Shown: piece by piece, positions 34,501 to 50,800 of the stretch | How the letters are laid out: each line of letters starts with the position of its first letter | Numbering within the stretch: the stretch's first letter is position 1 | From: Taudactylus pleione | Lineage: Eukaryota > Chordata > Amphibia > Anura > Myobatrachidae | Assembly: GCA_031769625.1 (NCBI GenBank) | Contig: JAUIMM010000135.1 | Location: 9,537,501 to 9,601,500, forward strand | Length of the DNA stretch: 64,000 nucleotides | Direction of reading: 5' to 3' | Translations under genes and position numbers: made by a program | The notes under the pieces: model-generated | What the model saw: only the letters and a program-made list of their open reading frames with translations | Told to the model about the DNA's origin: nothing | Databases searched by the model: none

Positions 34501-36555
34501 TATTCTAACATCCATTATAACATTCTAACATACATTACAACATTCTAATATACATTATAGCATTCTAATATACATTATAACATTCTAATATACATTCTAA
34601 CATACATTCTAACATTCTAATATACATTCTAACATCCACTCTAACATTCTAACATCCATTCTAACATTCTAATATACATTCTAACTTCCATTATAACATC
34701 AAAACATCCATTTTAACATTCTAATAAATATTATAACATCCATTATAAGATTCTAACATCCGTTATAACATTCTAACATCCATTATAATATTCTATTATA
34801 CATTCTAACATCCATTATAAGATTCTAAAATACACTATAACATTCTAATATACATTCTAGCATGCATTCTAACATTCTAACATCCATTTTAACATTCTAA
34901 TATATATTATAACATCCATTATAATATTCTAACATCCATTATAACATTCTAACATCTATTATAATATTCTAATATACATTCTAACATCCATTATATCATT
35001 CTAAAATACACTATAACATTCTAATATACATTCTAACATGCATTCTAACATACATTATAACATTCTAACATACATTATAACGTTCTAATATACATTCTAA
35101 CATCCATTATATCATTCTAACATCCATAATAACATTCTAACATAGATTCTAACAATCTAAAATACATTCTAACATCCATAATAACATTCTAACATACATT
35201 CTAACATTCTAATATACATTCTAACATCCATTATAATATTCAAATATACATTCTAACATCCATTCTAACATTCTAATATACATTATAACATTCTAATATA
35301 CATTCTAACATCCATTATAACATTCTTACGTACATTATAACTCTCTAATATACATTCTAACATCCATTATAGCATTCTAACATACATTATAAACATTCTA
35401 ATATAAATTCTAACATCCATTATAACATGCTAACATACATTATCACATTTCTAACATAAATTCTAACATTCTAATATACTTTCTAACATCCATTCTAACA
35501 TTCTAACATCCATTCTAACATTCTAATATACATTCTAACATCCATTGTAACATCAAAACATCCATTTTAACAATCTAATATATATTATAACATCCATTAT
35601 AATATTCTAACATCCATTATAATATTCTAATATACATTCTAACATCCATTATAACATTCTAAAATACACTATAACATTCTAATATACCTTCTAACATGCA
35701 TTCTAACATACATTATAACATTCTAATATACATTATAACATCCATTATAACATTATAACATCCATTCTAACATTCTAATATACATTAAAACATCAATTCT
35801 AACATTCTAACATCAATTCTAACTTCCATTCTATCATTCTAAAATCCATAATAACATTCTATCATACATTATAACATTCTAATATACATTCTAACATCCA
35901 TTCTAACATTCTAACATCCATTATAACATTCTAATATACATTCTAACATCCATTATAACATTCTAACATCCATTATAACAATCTAATATACATTATAAAA
36001 TCCATTATGACATTCTGACATACATTATAACAATCTATTATACATTCTAACATCCATTATAACATTCTAATATACATTATAACATTCTAATATACATTCT
36101 AACATCCATTCTAACATTCTAGCATCCATTATAACATTCTAATATACATTCTAACATCCATTATCACATTCTAACATACATTATAACAATCTAAAATACA
36201 TTCTAACATCCATTATAACATTCTAACATACATTATAACTTTCTAATATACATTCTATCATCCAATATAACATTCTAACATCCATAATAACATTCTAACA
36301 TACATTCTAACATTCTAATATACATTCTAACATCCATTAGAACATTCTAACATCAAAACATCCATTTTAACATTCTAATAAATATTATAACATCCATTAT
36401 AAGATTCTAACATCCATTATAACATTCTAACATCCATTATAATATTCTAATATACATTCTAACATCCATTATAACATTCTAAAATACACTATAACATTCT
36501 AATATACATTCTAGCATGCATTCTATCATACATTATAACATTCTAAAATACATTA
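28551..36555. repeat. ~2.25-2.36-kb sub-repeats within domain III copy 1
   Basis: The distinctive anchor TTATGACATTCTGAC occurs at 29,136, 31,385, 33,747 and 36,005. A one-base expansion, CATTATAAACATTC, precedes each of the first sub-repeats (near 28,551, 30,799, 33,077 and 35,389). Other shared landmarks are ACATCCATTTTTACATTC, CATCCATAGTAAC and CTAGCATGCATTC. The sub-repeats differ more from one another than the two 10-kb copies do, so the order of events was 2.3-kb amplification and divergence, then 10-kb duplication. Confidence 0.8.
29498..29549. repeat. Single 52-bp unit present here, absent in copy 2
   Basis: Copy 1 has two successive CTAATATACATTCTA elements starting at 29,498 and 29,550. 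The copy at ~39,660 has only one. The related sub-repeats near 31,750 and 34,050 and near 41,860 keep the longer form, so this is best read as loss of one 52-bp unit from copy 2. Exact placement is ambiguous within the repeat. Confidence 0.85.
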
Positions 36556-39500
36556 TAACATCCATTATAACATTCTAACATACATTATAACATTCTAATA
36601 TACATTCCAACATGCATTATAACATTCTAACATCCCTTCTAACATTCTAATATACATTAAAACATTCATTATAACATTCTAACATCCATTATAACATTCT
36701 AATATACATTCTAACATCCATTATAACATTCTAACATACATTATAACATTCTAATATACATTCTAATATCCATTATAACATTCTAACATACATTATAACA
36801 TTCTAAAATACATTCTAACATCCATTATAACATTCTAACATACATTACAACAATCTAATATACATTATAACATCCATTATAACATGCTAACATACATTAT
36901 AACATTCTAATATACATTCTAACATCCATTATAACATTCTAACATCCATAATAACATTCTAACATCCATTATAACATTCTAATATACATTGTAACATTCA
37001 AATACACATTTTAACATTCTAATATACATTCTAACATACATTCTAACATTCTAATATACATTCTAACATCCATTATAACATTCTAACATCAATTCTAACA
37101 TTCTAATATACATTCTAACTTCCATTATAACATCAAAACATCCATTTTAACATTCTATTATATATTTTAACATCCATTATAATATTCTAACATCCATAAT
37201 AACATTCTAACATACATTATAATATACATTGTAACATCCTTTATAAAATTCTAACATACATTCTAACATTCTAATATACATTCTAACATCCATTATAACT
37301 TTCTAACATACATTATAACATTCTAATATACATTCTAACATCCATTATATCATTCTAACATCCTTTATAACATTCTAACATAGATTCTAACATTCTAATA
37401 TACATTCTAACATTCTAATATACATTCAATCATCCATTATAACATTCAAATATACATTCTAACATCCATTATAACATTCTATCATACATTATAACAATCT
37501 AATATACATTCTAACATCCATTATAACATTCTAACATACATTATAACATTCTAATATACATTCTAACATACATTATAACATTCTAGTATACATTATAACA
37601 TCCATTATAACATTCTAACATATATTATAACATTGTAACATCCATAATAACATTCTAACATACATTATAACATTCTAATATACATTCTAACATACATTAT
37701 AAAATTCTAACATCCATAATAACATTCTAACATACATTCTAACATTCTAATATACATTCTAACATCCATTATAACATTCTAACATCAATTCTAACATTCT
37801 AATATACATTCTAACTTCCATTATAACATCAAAACATCCATTTTAACATTCTATTATATATTTTAACATCCATTATAATATTCTAACATCCATTATAACA
37901 TTCTAACATCCATTATAATATTCCAATATACATTCTAACATCCATTATAACATTCTAACATACATTATAACATTCTAATATACATTCTAACATCCATTAT
38001 AACATTCTAACATACATTACAACAATCTAATATACATTAAAACATCCATTATAACATGCTAACATACATTATAACATTCTAACATACATTCTAACATTCT
38101 AATATACATTCTAACATCCATTATAACATTCTAACATCCATTATAATATTCTATAATACATTCTAACATCCATTATAACATTCTAAAATACACTATAACA
38201 TTCTTATATACATTCTAACATCCATTATAACATTATAACATCCATTATAATATTCTAACATCCATTATAACATTCTAACATCCATTATAATATTCTAATA
38301 TACATTCAAACATCCATTATATCATTCTAAAATACACTATAACATTCTAATATACATTCTAACATGCATTCTAACATACATTATAACATTCTAACATACA
38401 TTATAACATTCTAATATACATTCTAACATCCATTATATCATTCTAACATCCATAATAACATTCTAACATAGATTCTAACAATCGAATATACATTCTAACA
38501 TCCATAATAACATTCTAACATACATTCTAACATTCTAATATACATTCTAACATCCATTATAATATTCAAATATACATTCTAACATCCATTATAACATTCT
38601 AACATACATTATAACATTCTAATAAACATTCTAACATCCATTATAACATTCTAACGTACATTATAACATTCTAATATACATTCTAACATCCATTATAACA
38701 TTCTAACATACATTATAAACATTCTAATATACATTCTAACATCCATTATAACATTCTATCATACATTACAACAATCTAATATACATTATAACATCCATTA
38801 TAACATGCTAACATACATTATAACATTCTAACATAAATTCTAACATTCTAATACACATTCTAACATCCATTCTAACATTCTAACATCCATTCTAACATTC
38901 TAATATACATTCTAACATCCATTCTAACATCAAAACATCCATTTTAACAATCTAATATATATTATAACATCCATTATAATATTCTAACATCCATTATAAT
39001 ATTTTAATATATATTCTAACATCCATTATAACATTCTAAAATACACTATAACATTCTAATATACATTCTAACATGCATTCTAACATACATTATAACATTC
39101 TAATATACATTATAACATTCTAATAGACATTATAACGTCCATTATAACATTATAACATGCATGATAACATTCTAATATACATTCTAATATCCATTTTAAC
39201 ATTCTAACATACATTATAACATTCTAATATACATTCTAACATCAATTATAACATTCTAACATACATTATAACAATCTAATATAAATTATAACATCCATTA
39301 TGACATTCTGACATACATTATAACAATCTATTATACATTCTAACATCCATTATAACATTCTAAAATACATTATAACATTTTAATATACATTCTTTCATAC
39401 ATTATAACATTCTAGTATACATTCTAACATCCATTATAACATTCTAACATACATTATATCATTGTAACATACATTATAACATTCTAAAATACATTCTAAC

Positions 39501-42500
39501 ATCCATTATAACATTCTAACATACATTATAGCAATCTAAAATACATTCTAACATCCATTATAACATTCTAACATACATTATAACTTTCTAATATACATTC
39601 TATCATCCATTATAACATTCTAACATCCATAGTAACATTCTAACATACATTCTAACATTCTAATATACATTCTAAAATCAATTATAACATTCTAACATCC
39701 ATTTTTACATTCTAATATACATTATAACATCCATTATAATATTCTAACATCCATTATAACATTCTAATATACATTCTTACATACATTCTAACATACATTA
39801 TAACATTCTAATATACATTCTATCATGCATTATAACATTCTACCATCCATTCTAACATTCTAATATACATTAAAACATTCATTATAACATTCTAACATCC
39901 ATTATAACATTCTAATATACATTCTAACATCCATTATAACATTCTAACATACATTATAACATTCTATTATACATTCTAATATCCATTATAACATTCTAAC
40001 ATACATTATAACATTCTAAAATACATTCTAACATCCATTATAACATTCTAACATACATTATAACATTCTAATATATATTCTAACATCCATTATAACATTC
40101 TAACATACATTACAACATTCTAATATACATTATAGCATTCTAATATACATTATAACATTCTAATATACATTCTAACATACATTCTAACATTCTAATATAC
40201 ATTCTAACATCCACTCTAACATTCTAACATCCATTCTAACATTCTAATATACATTCTAACTTCCATTATAACATCAAAACATCCATTTTAACATTCTAAT
40301 AAATATTATAACATCCATTATAAGATTCTAACATCCGTTATAACATTCTAACATCCATTATAATATTCTATTATACATTCTAACATCCATTATAAGATTC
40401 TAAAATACACTATAACATTCTAATATACATTCTAGCATGCATTCTAACATTCTAACATCCATTTTAACATTCTAATATATATTATAACATCCATTATAAT
40501 ATTCTAACATCCATTATAACATTCTAACATCTATTATAATATTCTAATATACATTCTAACATCCATTATATCATTCTAAAATACACTATAACATTCTAAT
40601 ATACATTCTAACATGCATTCTAACATACATTATAACATTCTAACATACATTATAACATTCTAATATACATTCTAACATCCATTATATCATTCTAACATCC
40701 ATAATAACATTCTAACATACATTCTAACATTCTAATATACATTCTAACATCCATTATAATATTCAAATATACATTCTAACATCCATTATAACATTCTAAC
40801 ATACATTATAACATTCTAATAAACATTCTAACATCCATTATAACATTCTAACGTACATTATAACATTCTAATATACATTCTAACATCCATTATAACATTC
40901 TAACATACATTATAAACATTCTAATATACATTCTAACATCCATTATAACATTCTATCATACATTACAACAATCTAATATACATTATAACATCCATTATAA
41001 CATGCTAACATACATTATAACATTCTAATATAAATTCTAACATTCTAATACACATTCTAACATCCATTCTAACATTCTAACATCCATTCTAACATTCTAA
41101 TATACATTCTAACATCCATTCTAACATCAAAACATCCATTTTAACAATCTAATATATATTATAACATCCATTATAATATTCTAACATCCATTATAATATT
41201 CTAATATATATTCTAACATCCATTATAACATTCTAAAATACACTATAACATTCTAATATACATTCTAACATGCATTCTAACATACATTATAACATTCTAA
41301 TATACATTATAACATTCTAATAGACATTATAACGTCCATTATAACATTATAACATGCATGATAACATTCTAATATACATTCTAATATCCATTTTAACATT
41401 CTAACATACATTATAACATTCTAATATACATTCTAACATCAATTATAACATTCTAACATACATTATAACAATCTAATATAAATTATAACATCCATTATGA
41501 CATTCTGACATACATTATAACAATCTATTATACATTCTAACATCCATTATAACATTCTAAAATACATTATAACATTTTAATATACATTCTTTCATACATT
41601 ATAACATTCTAGTATACATTCTAACATCCATTATAACATTCTAACATACATTATATCATTGTAACATACATTATAACATTCTAATATACATTCTAACATC
41701 CATTATAACATTCTAACATACATTATAGCAATCTAAAATACATTCTAACATCCATTATAACATTCTAACATACATTATAACTTTCTAATATACATTCTAT
41801 CATCCATTATAACATTCTAACATCCATAGTAACATTCTAACATACATTCTAACATTCTAATATACATTCTAACATCCATTATAACATTCTAACATACATT
41901 CTAACATTCTAATAAACATTCTAAAATCAATTATAACATTCTAACATCCATTTTTACATTCTAATATACATTATAACATCCATTATAATATTCTAACATC
42001 CATTATAACATTCTAATATACATTCTTACATCCATTATAACATCCTAACATACATTATAACATTCTAATATACATTCTATCATGCATTGTAACATTCTAC
42101 CATCCATTCTAACATTCTAATATACATTAAAACATTCATTATAACATTCTAACATCCATTAAAACATTCTAATATACATTCTAACATCCATTATAACATT
42201 CTAACATACATTATAACATTCTAACATACATTATAACATTCTAAAATACATTCTAACATCCATTATAACATTTTAACATACATTATAACATTCTAATATA
42301 TATTCTAACATCCATTATAACATTCTAACATACATTACAACATTCTAATATACATTATAGCATTCTAATATACATTATAACATTCTAATATACATTCTAA
42401 CATACATTCTAACATTCTAATATACATTCTAACATCCACTCTAACATTCTAACATCCATTCTAACATTCTAATATACATTCTAACTTCCATTATAACATC

Positions 42501-45500
42501 AAAACATGCATTTTAACATTCTAATAAATATTATAACATCCATTATAAGATTCTAACATCCGTTATAACATTCTAACATCCATTATAATATTCTATTATA
42601 CATTCTAACATCCATTATAAGATTCTAAAATACACTATAACATTCTAATATACATTCTAGCATGCATTCTAACATTCTAACATCCATTTTAACATTCTAA
42701 TATATATTATAACATCCATTATAATATTCTAACATCCATTATAACATTCTAACATCTATTATAATATTCTAATATACATTCTAACATTCATTATATCATT
42801 CTAAAATACACTATAACATTCTAATATACATTCTAACATGCATTCTAACATACATTATAACATTCTAACATACATTATAACGTTCTAATATACATTCTAA
42901 TATCCATTATATCATTCTAACATCCATAATAACATTCTAACATAGATTCTAACAATCTAAAATACATTCTAACATCCATAATAACATTCTAACATACATT
43001 CTAACATTCTAATATACATTCTAACATCCATTATAATATTCAAATATACATTCTAACATCCATTCTAACATTCTAATATACATTATAACATTCTAATATA
43101 CATTCTAACATCCATTATAACATTCTTACGTACATTATAACTCTCTAATATACATTCTAACATCCATTATAACATTCTAACATACATTATAAACATTCTA
43201 ATATAAATTCTAACATCCATTATAACATTCTAACATACATTACAACAATCTAATATACATTATAACATCCATTATAACATGCTAACATACATTATCACAT
43301 TTCTAACATAAATTCTAACATTCTAATATACTTTCTAACATCCATTCTAACATTCTAACATCCATTCTAACATTCTAATATACATTCTAACATCCATTGT
43401 AACATCAAAACATCCATTTTAACAATCTAATATATATTATAACATCCATTATAATATTCTAACATCCATTATAATATTCTAATATACATTCTAACATCCA
43501 TTATAACATTCTAAAAAACACTATAACATTCTAATATACCTTCTAACATGCATTCTAACATACATTATAACATTCTAATATACATTATAACATTCATAAT
43601 AACATTATAACATCCATTCTAACATTCTAATATACATTAAAACATCAATTCTAACATTCTAACATCAATTCTAACTTCCATTCTATCATTCTAAAATCCA
43701 TAATAACATTCTATCATACATTATAACATTCTAATATACATTCTAACATCCATTCTAACATTCTAACATCCATTATAACATTCTAATATACATTCTAACA
43801 TCCATTATAACATTCTAACATCCATTATAACAATCTAATATACATTATAACATCCATTATGACATTCTGACATATATTATAACAATCTATTATACATTCT
43901 AACATCCATTATAACATTCTAATATACATTATACCATTCTAATATACATTCTAACATCCATTCTAACATTCTAACATCCATTATAACATTCTAATATACA
44001 TTCTAAAATCCATTATCACATTCTAACATACATTATAGCAATCTAAAATACATTCTAACATCCATTATAACATTCTAACATACATTATAACTTTCTAATA
44101 TACATTCTATCATCCATTATAACATTCTAACATCCATAGTAACATTCTAACATACATTCTAACATTCTAATATACATTCTAACATCCATTATAACATTCT
44201 AACATACATTCTAACATTCTAATAAACATTCTAAAATCAATTATAACATTCTAACATCCATTTTTACATTCTAATATACATTATAACATCCATTATAATA
44301 TTCTAACATCCATTATAACATTCTAATATACATTCTTACATCCATTATAACATTCTAACATACATTATAACATTCTAATATACATTCTATCATGCATTAT
44401 AACATTCTACCATCCATTCTAACATTCATATATACATTAAAACATTCATTATAACATTCTAACATCCATTAAAACATTCTAATATACATTCTAACATCCA
44501 TTATAACATTCTAACATACATTATAACATTCTAACATACATTATAACATTCTAAAATACATTCTAACATCCATTATAACATTCTAACATACATTATAACA
44601 TTCTAATATATATTCTAACATCCATTATAACATTCTAACATACATTACAACATTCTAATATACATTATAGCATTCTAATATACATTATAACATTCTAATA
44701 TACATTCTAACATACATTCTAACATTCTAATATACATTCTAACATCCACTCTAACATTCTAACATCCATTCTAACATTCTAATATACATTCTAACTTCCA
44801 TTATAACATCAAAACATCCATTTTAACATTCTAATAAATATTATAACATCCATTATAAGATTCTAACATCCGTTATAACATTCTAACATCCATTATAATA
44901 TTCTATTATACATTCTAACATCCATTATAAGATTCTAAAATACACTATAACATTCTAATATACATTCTAGCATGCATTCTAACATTCTAACATCCATTTT
45001 AACATTCTAATATATATTATAACATCCATTATAATATTCTAACATCCATTATAACATTCTAACATCTATTATAATATTCTAATATACATTCTAACATCCA
45101 TTATATCATTCTAAAATACACTATAACATTCTAATATACATTCTAACATGCATTCTAACATACATTATAACATTCTAACATACATTATAACTTTCTAATA
45201 TACATTCTAACATCCATTATATCATTCTAACATCCATAATAACATTCTAACATAGATTCTAACAATCTAAAATACATTCTAACATCCATAATAACATTCT
45301 AACATACATTCTAACATTCTAATATACATTCTAACATCCATTATAATATTCAAATATACATTCTAACATCCATTCTAACATTCTAATATACATTATAACA
45401 TTCTAATATACATTCTAACATCCATTATAACATTCTTACGTACATTATAACTCTCTAATATACATTCTAACATCCATTATAGCATTCTAACATACATTAT

Positions 45501-46665
45501 AAACATTCTAATATAAATTCTAACATCCATTATAACATGCTAACATACATTATCACATTTCTAACATAAATTCTAACATTCTAATATACTTTCTAACATC
45601 CATTCTAACATTCTAACATCCATTCTAACATTCTAATATACATTCTAACATCCATTGTAACATCAAAACATCCATTTTAACAATCTAATATATATTATAA
45701 CATCCATTATAATATTCTAACATCCATTATAATATTCTAATATACATTCTAACATCCATTATAACATTCTAAAATACACTATAACATTCTAATATACCTT
45801 CTAACATGCATTCTAACATACATTATAACATTCTAATATACATTATAACATCCATTATAACATTATAACATCCATTCTAACATTCTAATATACATTAAAA
45901 CATCAATTCTAACATTCTAACATCAATTCTAACTTCCATTCTATCATTCTAAAATCCATAATAACATTCTATCATACATTATAACATTCTAATATACATT
46001 CTAACATCCATTCTAACATTCTAACATCCATTATAACATTCTAATATACATTCTAACATCCATTATAACATTCTAACATCCATTATAACAATCTAATATA
46101 CATTATAAAATCCATTATGACATTCTGACATACATTATAACAATCTATTATACATTCTAACATCCATTATAACATTCTAATATACATTATAACATTCTAA
46201 TATACATTCTAACATCCATTCTAACATTCTAGCATCCATTATAACATTCTAATATACATTCTAACATCCATTATCACATTCTAACATACATTATAACAAT
46301 CTAAAATACATTCTAACATCCATTATAACATTCTAACATACATTATAACTTTCTAATATACATTCTATCATCCAATATAACATTCTAACATCCATAATAA
46401 CATTCTAACATACATTCTAACATTCTAATATACATTCTAACATCCATTAGAACATTCTAACATCAAAACATCCATTTTAACATTCTAATAAATATTATAA
46501 CATCCATTATAAGATTCTAACATCCATTATAACATTCTAACATCCATTATAATATTCTAATATACATTCTAACATCCATTATAACATTCTAAAATACACT
46601 ATAACATTCTAATATACATTCTAGCATGCATTCTATCATACATTATAACATTCTAAAATACATTA
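36556..46665. repeat. Domain III, 10.11-kb unit, copy 2
   Basis: This is a near-perfect copy of 26,394-36,555, shorter by 52 bp because one satellite unit is missing near 39,660. Other differences seen by eye are few: near 37,302 and 37,383 (copy 2 keeps the common form), near 40,657 (CATTC against CGTTC in copy 1) and near 45,191 (CTTTC against CGTTC). The copy ends near 46,666, where sequence after CATTATAACATCCATT diverges from the start of copy 2. This places a direct tandem duplication junction at about 36,556. Confidence 0.92.
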
Positions 46666-47836
46666 TAACATCCATTCTAACATTATAACATCCATTCTAA
46701 CATTCTAATATACATTAAAACATCCATTCTAACATTCTAACATCAATTCTAACTTCCATTCTAACATTCTAAAATCCATAATAACATTCTAACATACAAA
46801 ATAATTTTCTAATATACATTCTAACATCCATTCTAACATTATAACATCCATTATAACATTCTAATATACATTATAACATTCTAATAGACATTATAACATC
46901 CATTATAACATTATAACATACATGATAACATTCTACTATACATTCTAATATCCATTATAACATTCTAACATACATTATAACATTCTAATATACATTCTAA
47001 CATCCATTATAACATTCTAACATACATTCTAACATTCTAATATACATTCTAACATCCATTATAACATTCTAACATACATTATAACAATCTAATATATATT
47101 CTAAAATCAATTATAACATTCTAATATCCATTTTAACATTATAATATACATTATAACATCCATTATAATATTCTAACATCCATTATAATATTTTAACATC
47201 CATTATAACATTCTAACATCCATTATAACATTCTAATATACATTCTAACATCCATTATAACATGCTAACATACATTATAACATTCTAAAAAACATTCTAA
47301 CTTCCATTATAACATCAAAACATCCATTTTAACATTCTAATAAATATTATAACATCCATTATAAGATTCTAACATCCATTATAAGATTCTAACATCCATT
47401 ATAATATTCTAATATACATTCTAACATCCATTATAACATTCTAAAATACACTATAACATTCTAATATACATTCTAGCATGTATTCTAACATACATTATAA
47501 CTTTCTAATATACATTCTATCATACATTATAACATTCTAGTATACATTCTAACATCCATTATAACATTCTAACATCCATAATAACATTCTAACAAACATT
47601 CTAACATTCTAATATACATTCTAACATCCATTATAACATTCTAACATACATTCTAACATTCTAATATACATTCTAAAATCAATGATAACATTCTAACATC
47701 CATTTTTACATTCTAATATACATTATAACATCCATTATAATATTCTAACATCCATTATAACATTCTTAAATCCATTATAACATTCTAATATACATTCTTA
47801 CATCCATTATAACATTCTAACATACATTATAACATT
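46666..47836. repeat. Transition between domains III and IV
   Basis: This is still pure satellite, but it follows neither the 10-kb nor the 4.77-kb unit throughout. It resembles fragments of the domain III sub-repeats: CTAATAGACATTATAAC near 46,881, CATCAAAACATCC near 47,314, and CTAGCATGTATTC near 47,471, a variant of the CTAGCATGCATTC landmark. I see no gene or mobile element in it. Confidence 0.6.
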
Positions 47837-50800
47837 CTAAAATACACTATAACATTCTAATAAACATTCTAGCATGCATTCTAACATACATTATAACATT
47901 CTAAAATACATTATAACATCCATTCTAACATTCTAATATACGTTAAAGCATCCATTCTAACATTCTAACATCAATTCTAACTTCCATTCTAACATTCTAA
48001 AATCCATAATAACATTCTAACATACAAAATAACATTCTAATATACATTCTAACATCCATTCTAACATTATAACATCAATTATAACATTCTAATATACATT
48101 ATAACATTCTAATAGACATTATAACATCCATTATAACATTCTAACATACATGATAACATTCTAATATACATTCTAATATCCATTATAACATTCTAACATA
48201 CATTATTACATTCTAATATACATTCTAACATCCATTATAACATTCTAACATACATTATAACAATCTAATATACATTCTAACATCCATTATAACATTCTAA
48301 CATACATTATAACAATCTATTATACATTCTAACATCCATTCAAACATTCTAAAATACATTATAACATTCTAATATACATTCTAACATACATTATAACATT
48401 CTAGTAAAAATCATTATAACATCCATTATAACATTCTAACATACATTATAACATTGTAACATACATTATAACATTCTAATATACATTCAAACATCCATTA
48501 TAACATTCTAACATACATTACAACAATCTAATATACATTATATCATCCATTATAACTTGCTAACATACATTAAAACATTCTAACATAAATTCTAACATTC
48601 TAATATACATTCTAACATCCATTCTAACATTCTAACATCCATTCTAACATTCTAATATACATTCTAACATCCATTATAACATCAAAACATCCATTTTGAC
48701 AATCTAATATATATTATAACATCCATTGTAATATTCTAACATCCACTATAATATTCTAATATACATTATAACATCCATTATAACATTCTAAAATACACTA
48801 TAACATTCTAATATACATTCTAACATGCATTCTAACATACATTATAACATTCTAATATACAATATAACATCCATTATAACATTATAACATCCATTCTAAC
48901 ATTCTAATATACATTAAAACATCAATTCTAACATTCTAACATCAATTCTAACTTCCATTCTATCATTCTAAAATCCATAATAACATTCTAACATACATTA
49001 TAACATTCTAATATACATTCTAACATCCATTCTAACATTCTAACATCCATTATAACATTCTAATAGACAATTATAACATCCATTATAACAATATAACATG
49101 CATGATAACATTCTAATATACATTCTAATATCCATTTTAACATTCTAACATACATTATAACATTCTAATATACATTCTAACATCCATTATAACATTCTAA
49201 CATACATTATAACAATCTATTATACATTCTAACATCCATTATAACATTCTAAAATACATTATAACATTCTAATATACATTTTATCATACATTATAACATT
49301 CTAGTATACATTCTAACATCCATTATAACATTCTAACATACATTATATCATTGTAACATACATTATAACATTCTAATATACATTCTAACATCCATTATAA
49401 CATTCTAACATACATTATAACAATCTAAAATACATTCTAACATCCATTATAACATTCTAACATACATTATAACTTTCTAATATACATTCTATCATCCATT
49501 ATAACATTCTAACATCCATAATAACATTCTAACATACATTCTAACATTCTAATATACATTCTAACATCCATTGTAACATTCTAACATACATTCTAACATT
49601 CTAATATACATTCTAAAATCAATTATAACATTCTAACATCCATTTTTACATTCTAATATACATTATAACATCCATTATAATATTCTAACATCCATTATAA
49701 CATTCTTACATCCATTATAACATTCTAATATACATTCTAACATGCATTCTAACATACATTATAACATTCTAATATACAATATAACATCCATTATAACATT
49801 ATAACATCCATTCTAACATTCTAATATACATTAAAACATCAATTCTAACATTCTAACATCAATTCTAACTTCCATTCTATCATTCTAAAATCCATAATAA
49901 CATTCTAACATACATTATAACATTCTAATATACATTCTAACATCCATAATAACATTCTAACATACATTCTTACATTCTAACATAAATTCTAACATTCTAA
50001 TATACATTCAATCATCCATTATAACATTCAAATATACATTCTAACATCCATTATAACATTCTATCATACATTATAACAATCTAATATACATTCTAACATC
50101 CATTATAACATTCTAACATACATTATAACATTCTAATATACATTCTAACATACATTATAACATTCTAGTATACATTATAACATCCATTATAACATTCTAA
50201 CATATATTATAACATTATAACATCCATAATAACATTCTAACATACATTATAACATTCTAATATACATTCTAACATACAATTTAAAATTCTAATATCCATA
50301 ATAACATTCTAACATACATTCTAACATTCTAATATACATTGTAACATCATTTCTAACATTCTAACATACATTCTAACATTCTAATATACATGCTAACATC
50401 CATTATAACATTCTAACATACATTATAACATTCTAAAATACATTCTGACATCCATTATATCATTCTAACATCCATAATAACATTCTAACATAGATTCTAA
50501 CAATCTAATATACATTCTAACATCCATAATAACATTCTAACATACATTCTAACATTCTAATATACTTTCTAACATCCTTTAAAACATTCAAATATACATT
50601 CTAACATCCATTATAACATTCTAACATACATTAAAACATTCTAATATACATTCTAACATACATTATATAATTCTATCTTCCATAATAACATTCTAACATA
50701 CATTCTAACATTCTAATATACATTGTAACATCCTTTATAAAATTCTAACATACATTCTAACATTCTAATATACATTCTAACATCCATTATAACTTTCTAA

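Larger units (their letters stand above)
26394..36555. repeat. Domain III, 10.16-kb unit, copy 1
   Basis: This matches 36,556-46,665 at offset 10,162 and later 10,110. Landmarks: CATTCCAACATGC at 26,441 and 36,603, TTATAAACAT at 28,551 and 38,713, and TTATGACATTCTGAC at 29,136/39,298, 31,385/41,495, 33,747/43,857 and 36,005/46,115. Identity starts at about 26,394 against 36,556; just upstream the two differ (ATACTTTCT against ATACATTAT). Its first 1.25 kb is the tail of 5,415-bp copy C. The rest is arranged in sub-repeats marked by TTATGACATTCTGAC at spacings of 2,249, 2,362 and 2,258 bp. Confidence 0.92.
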
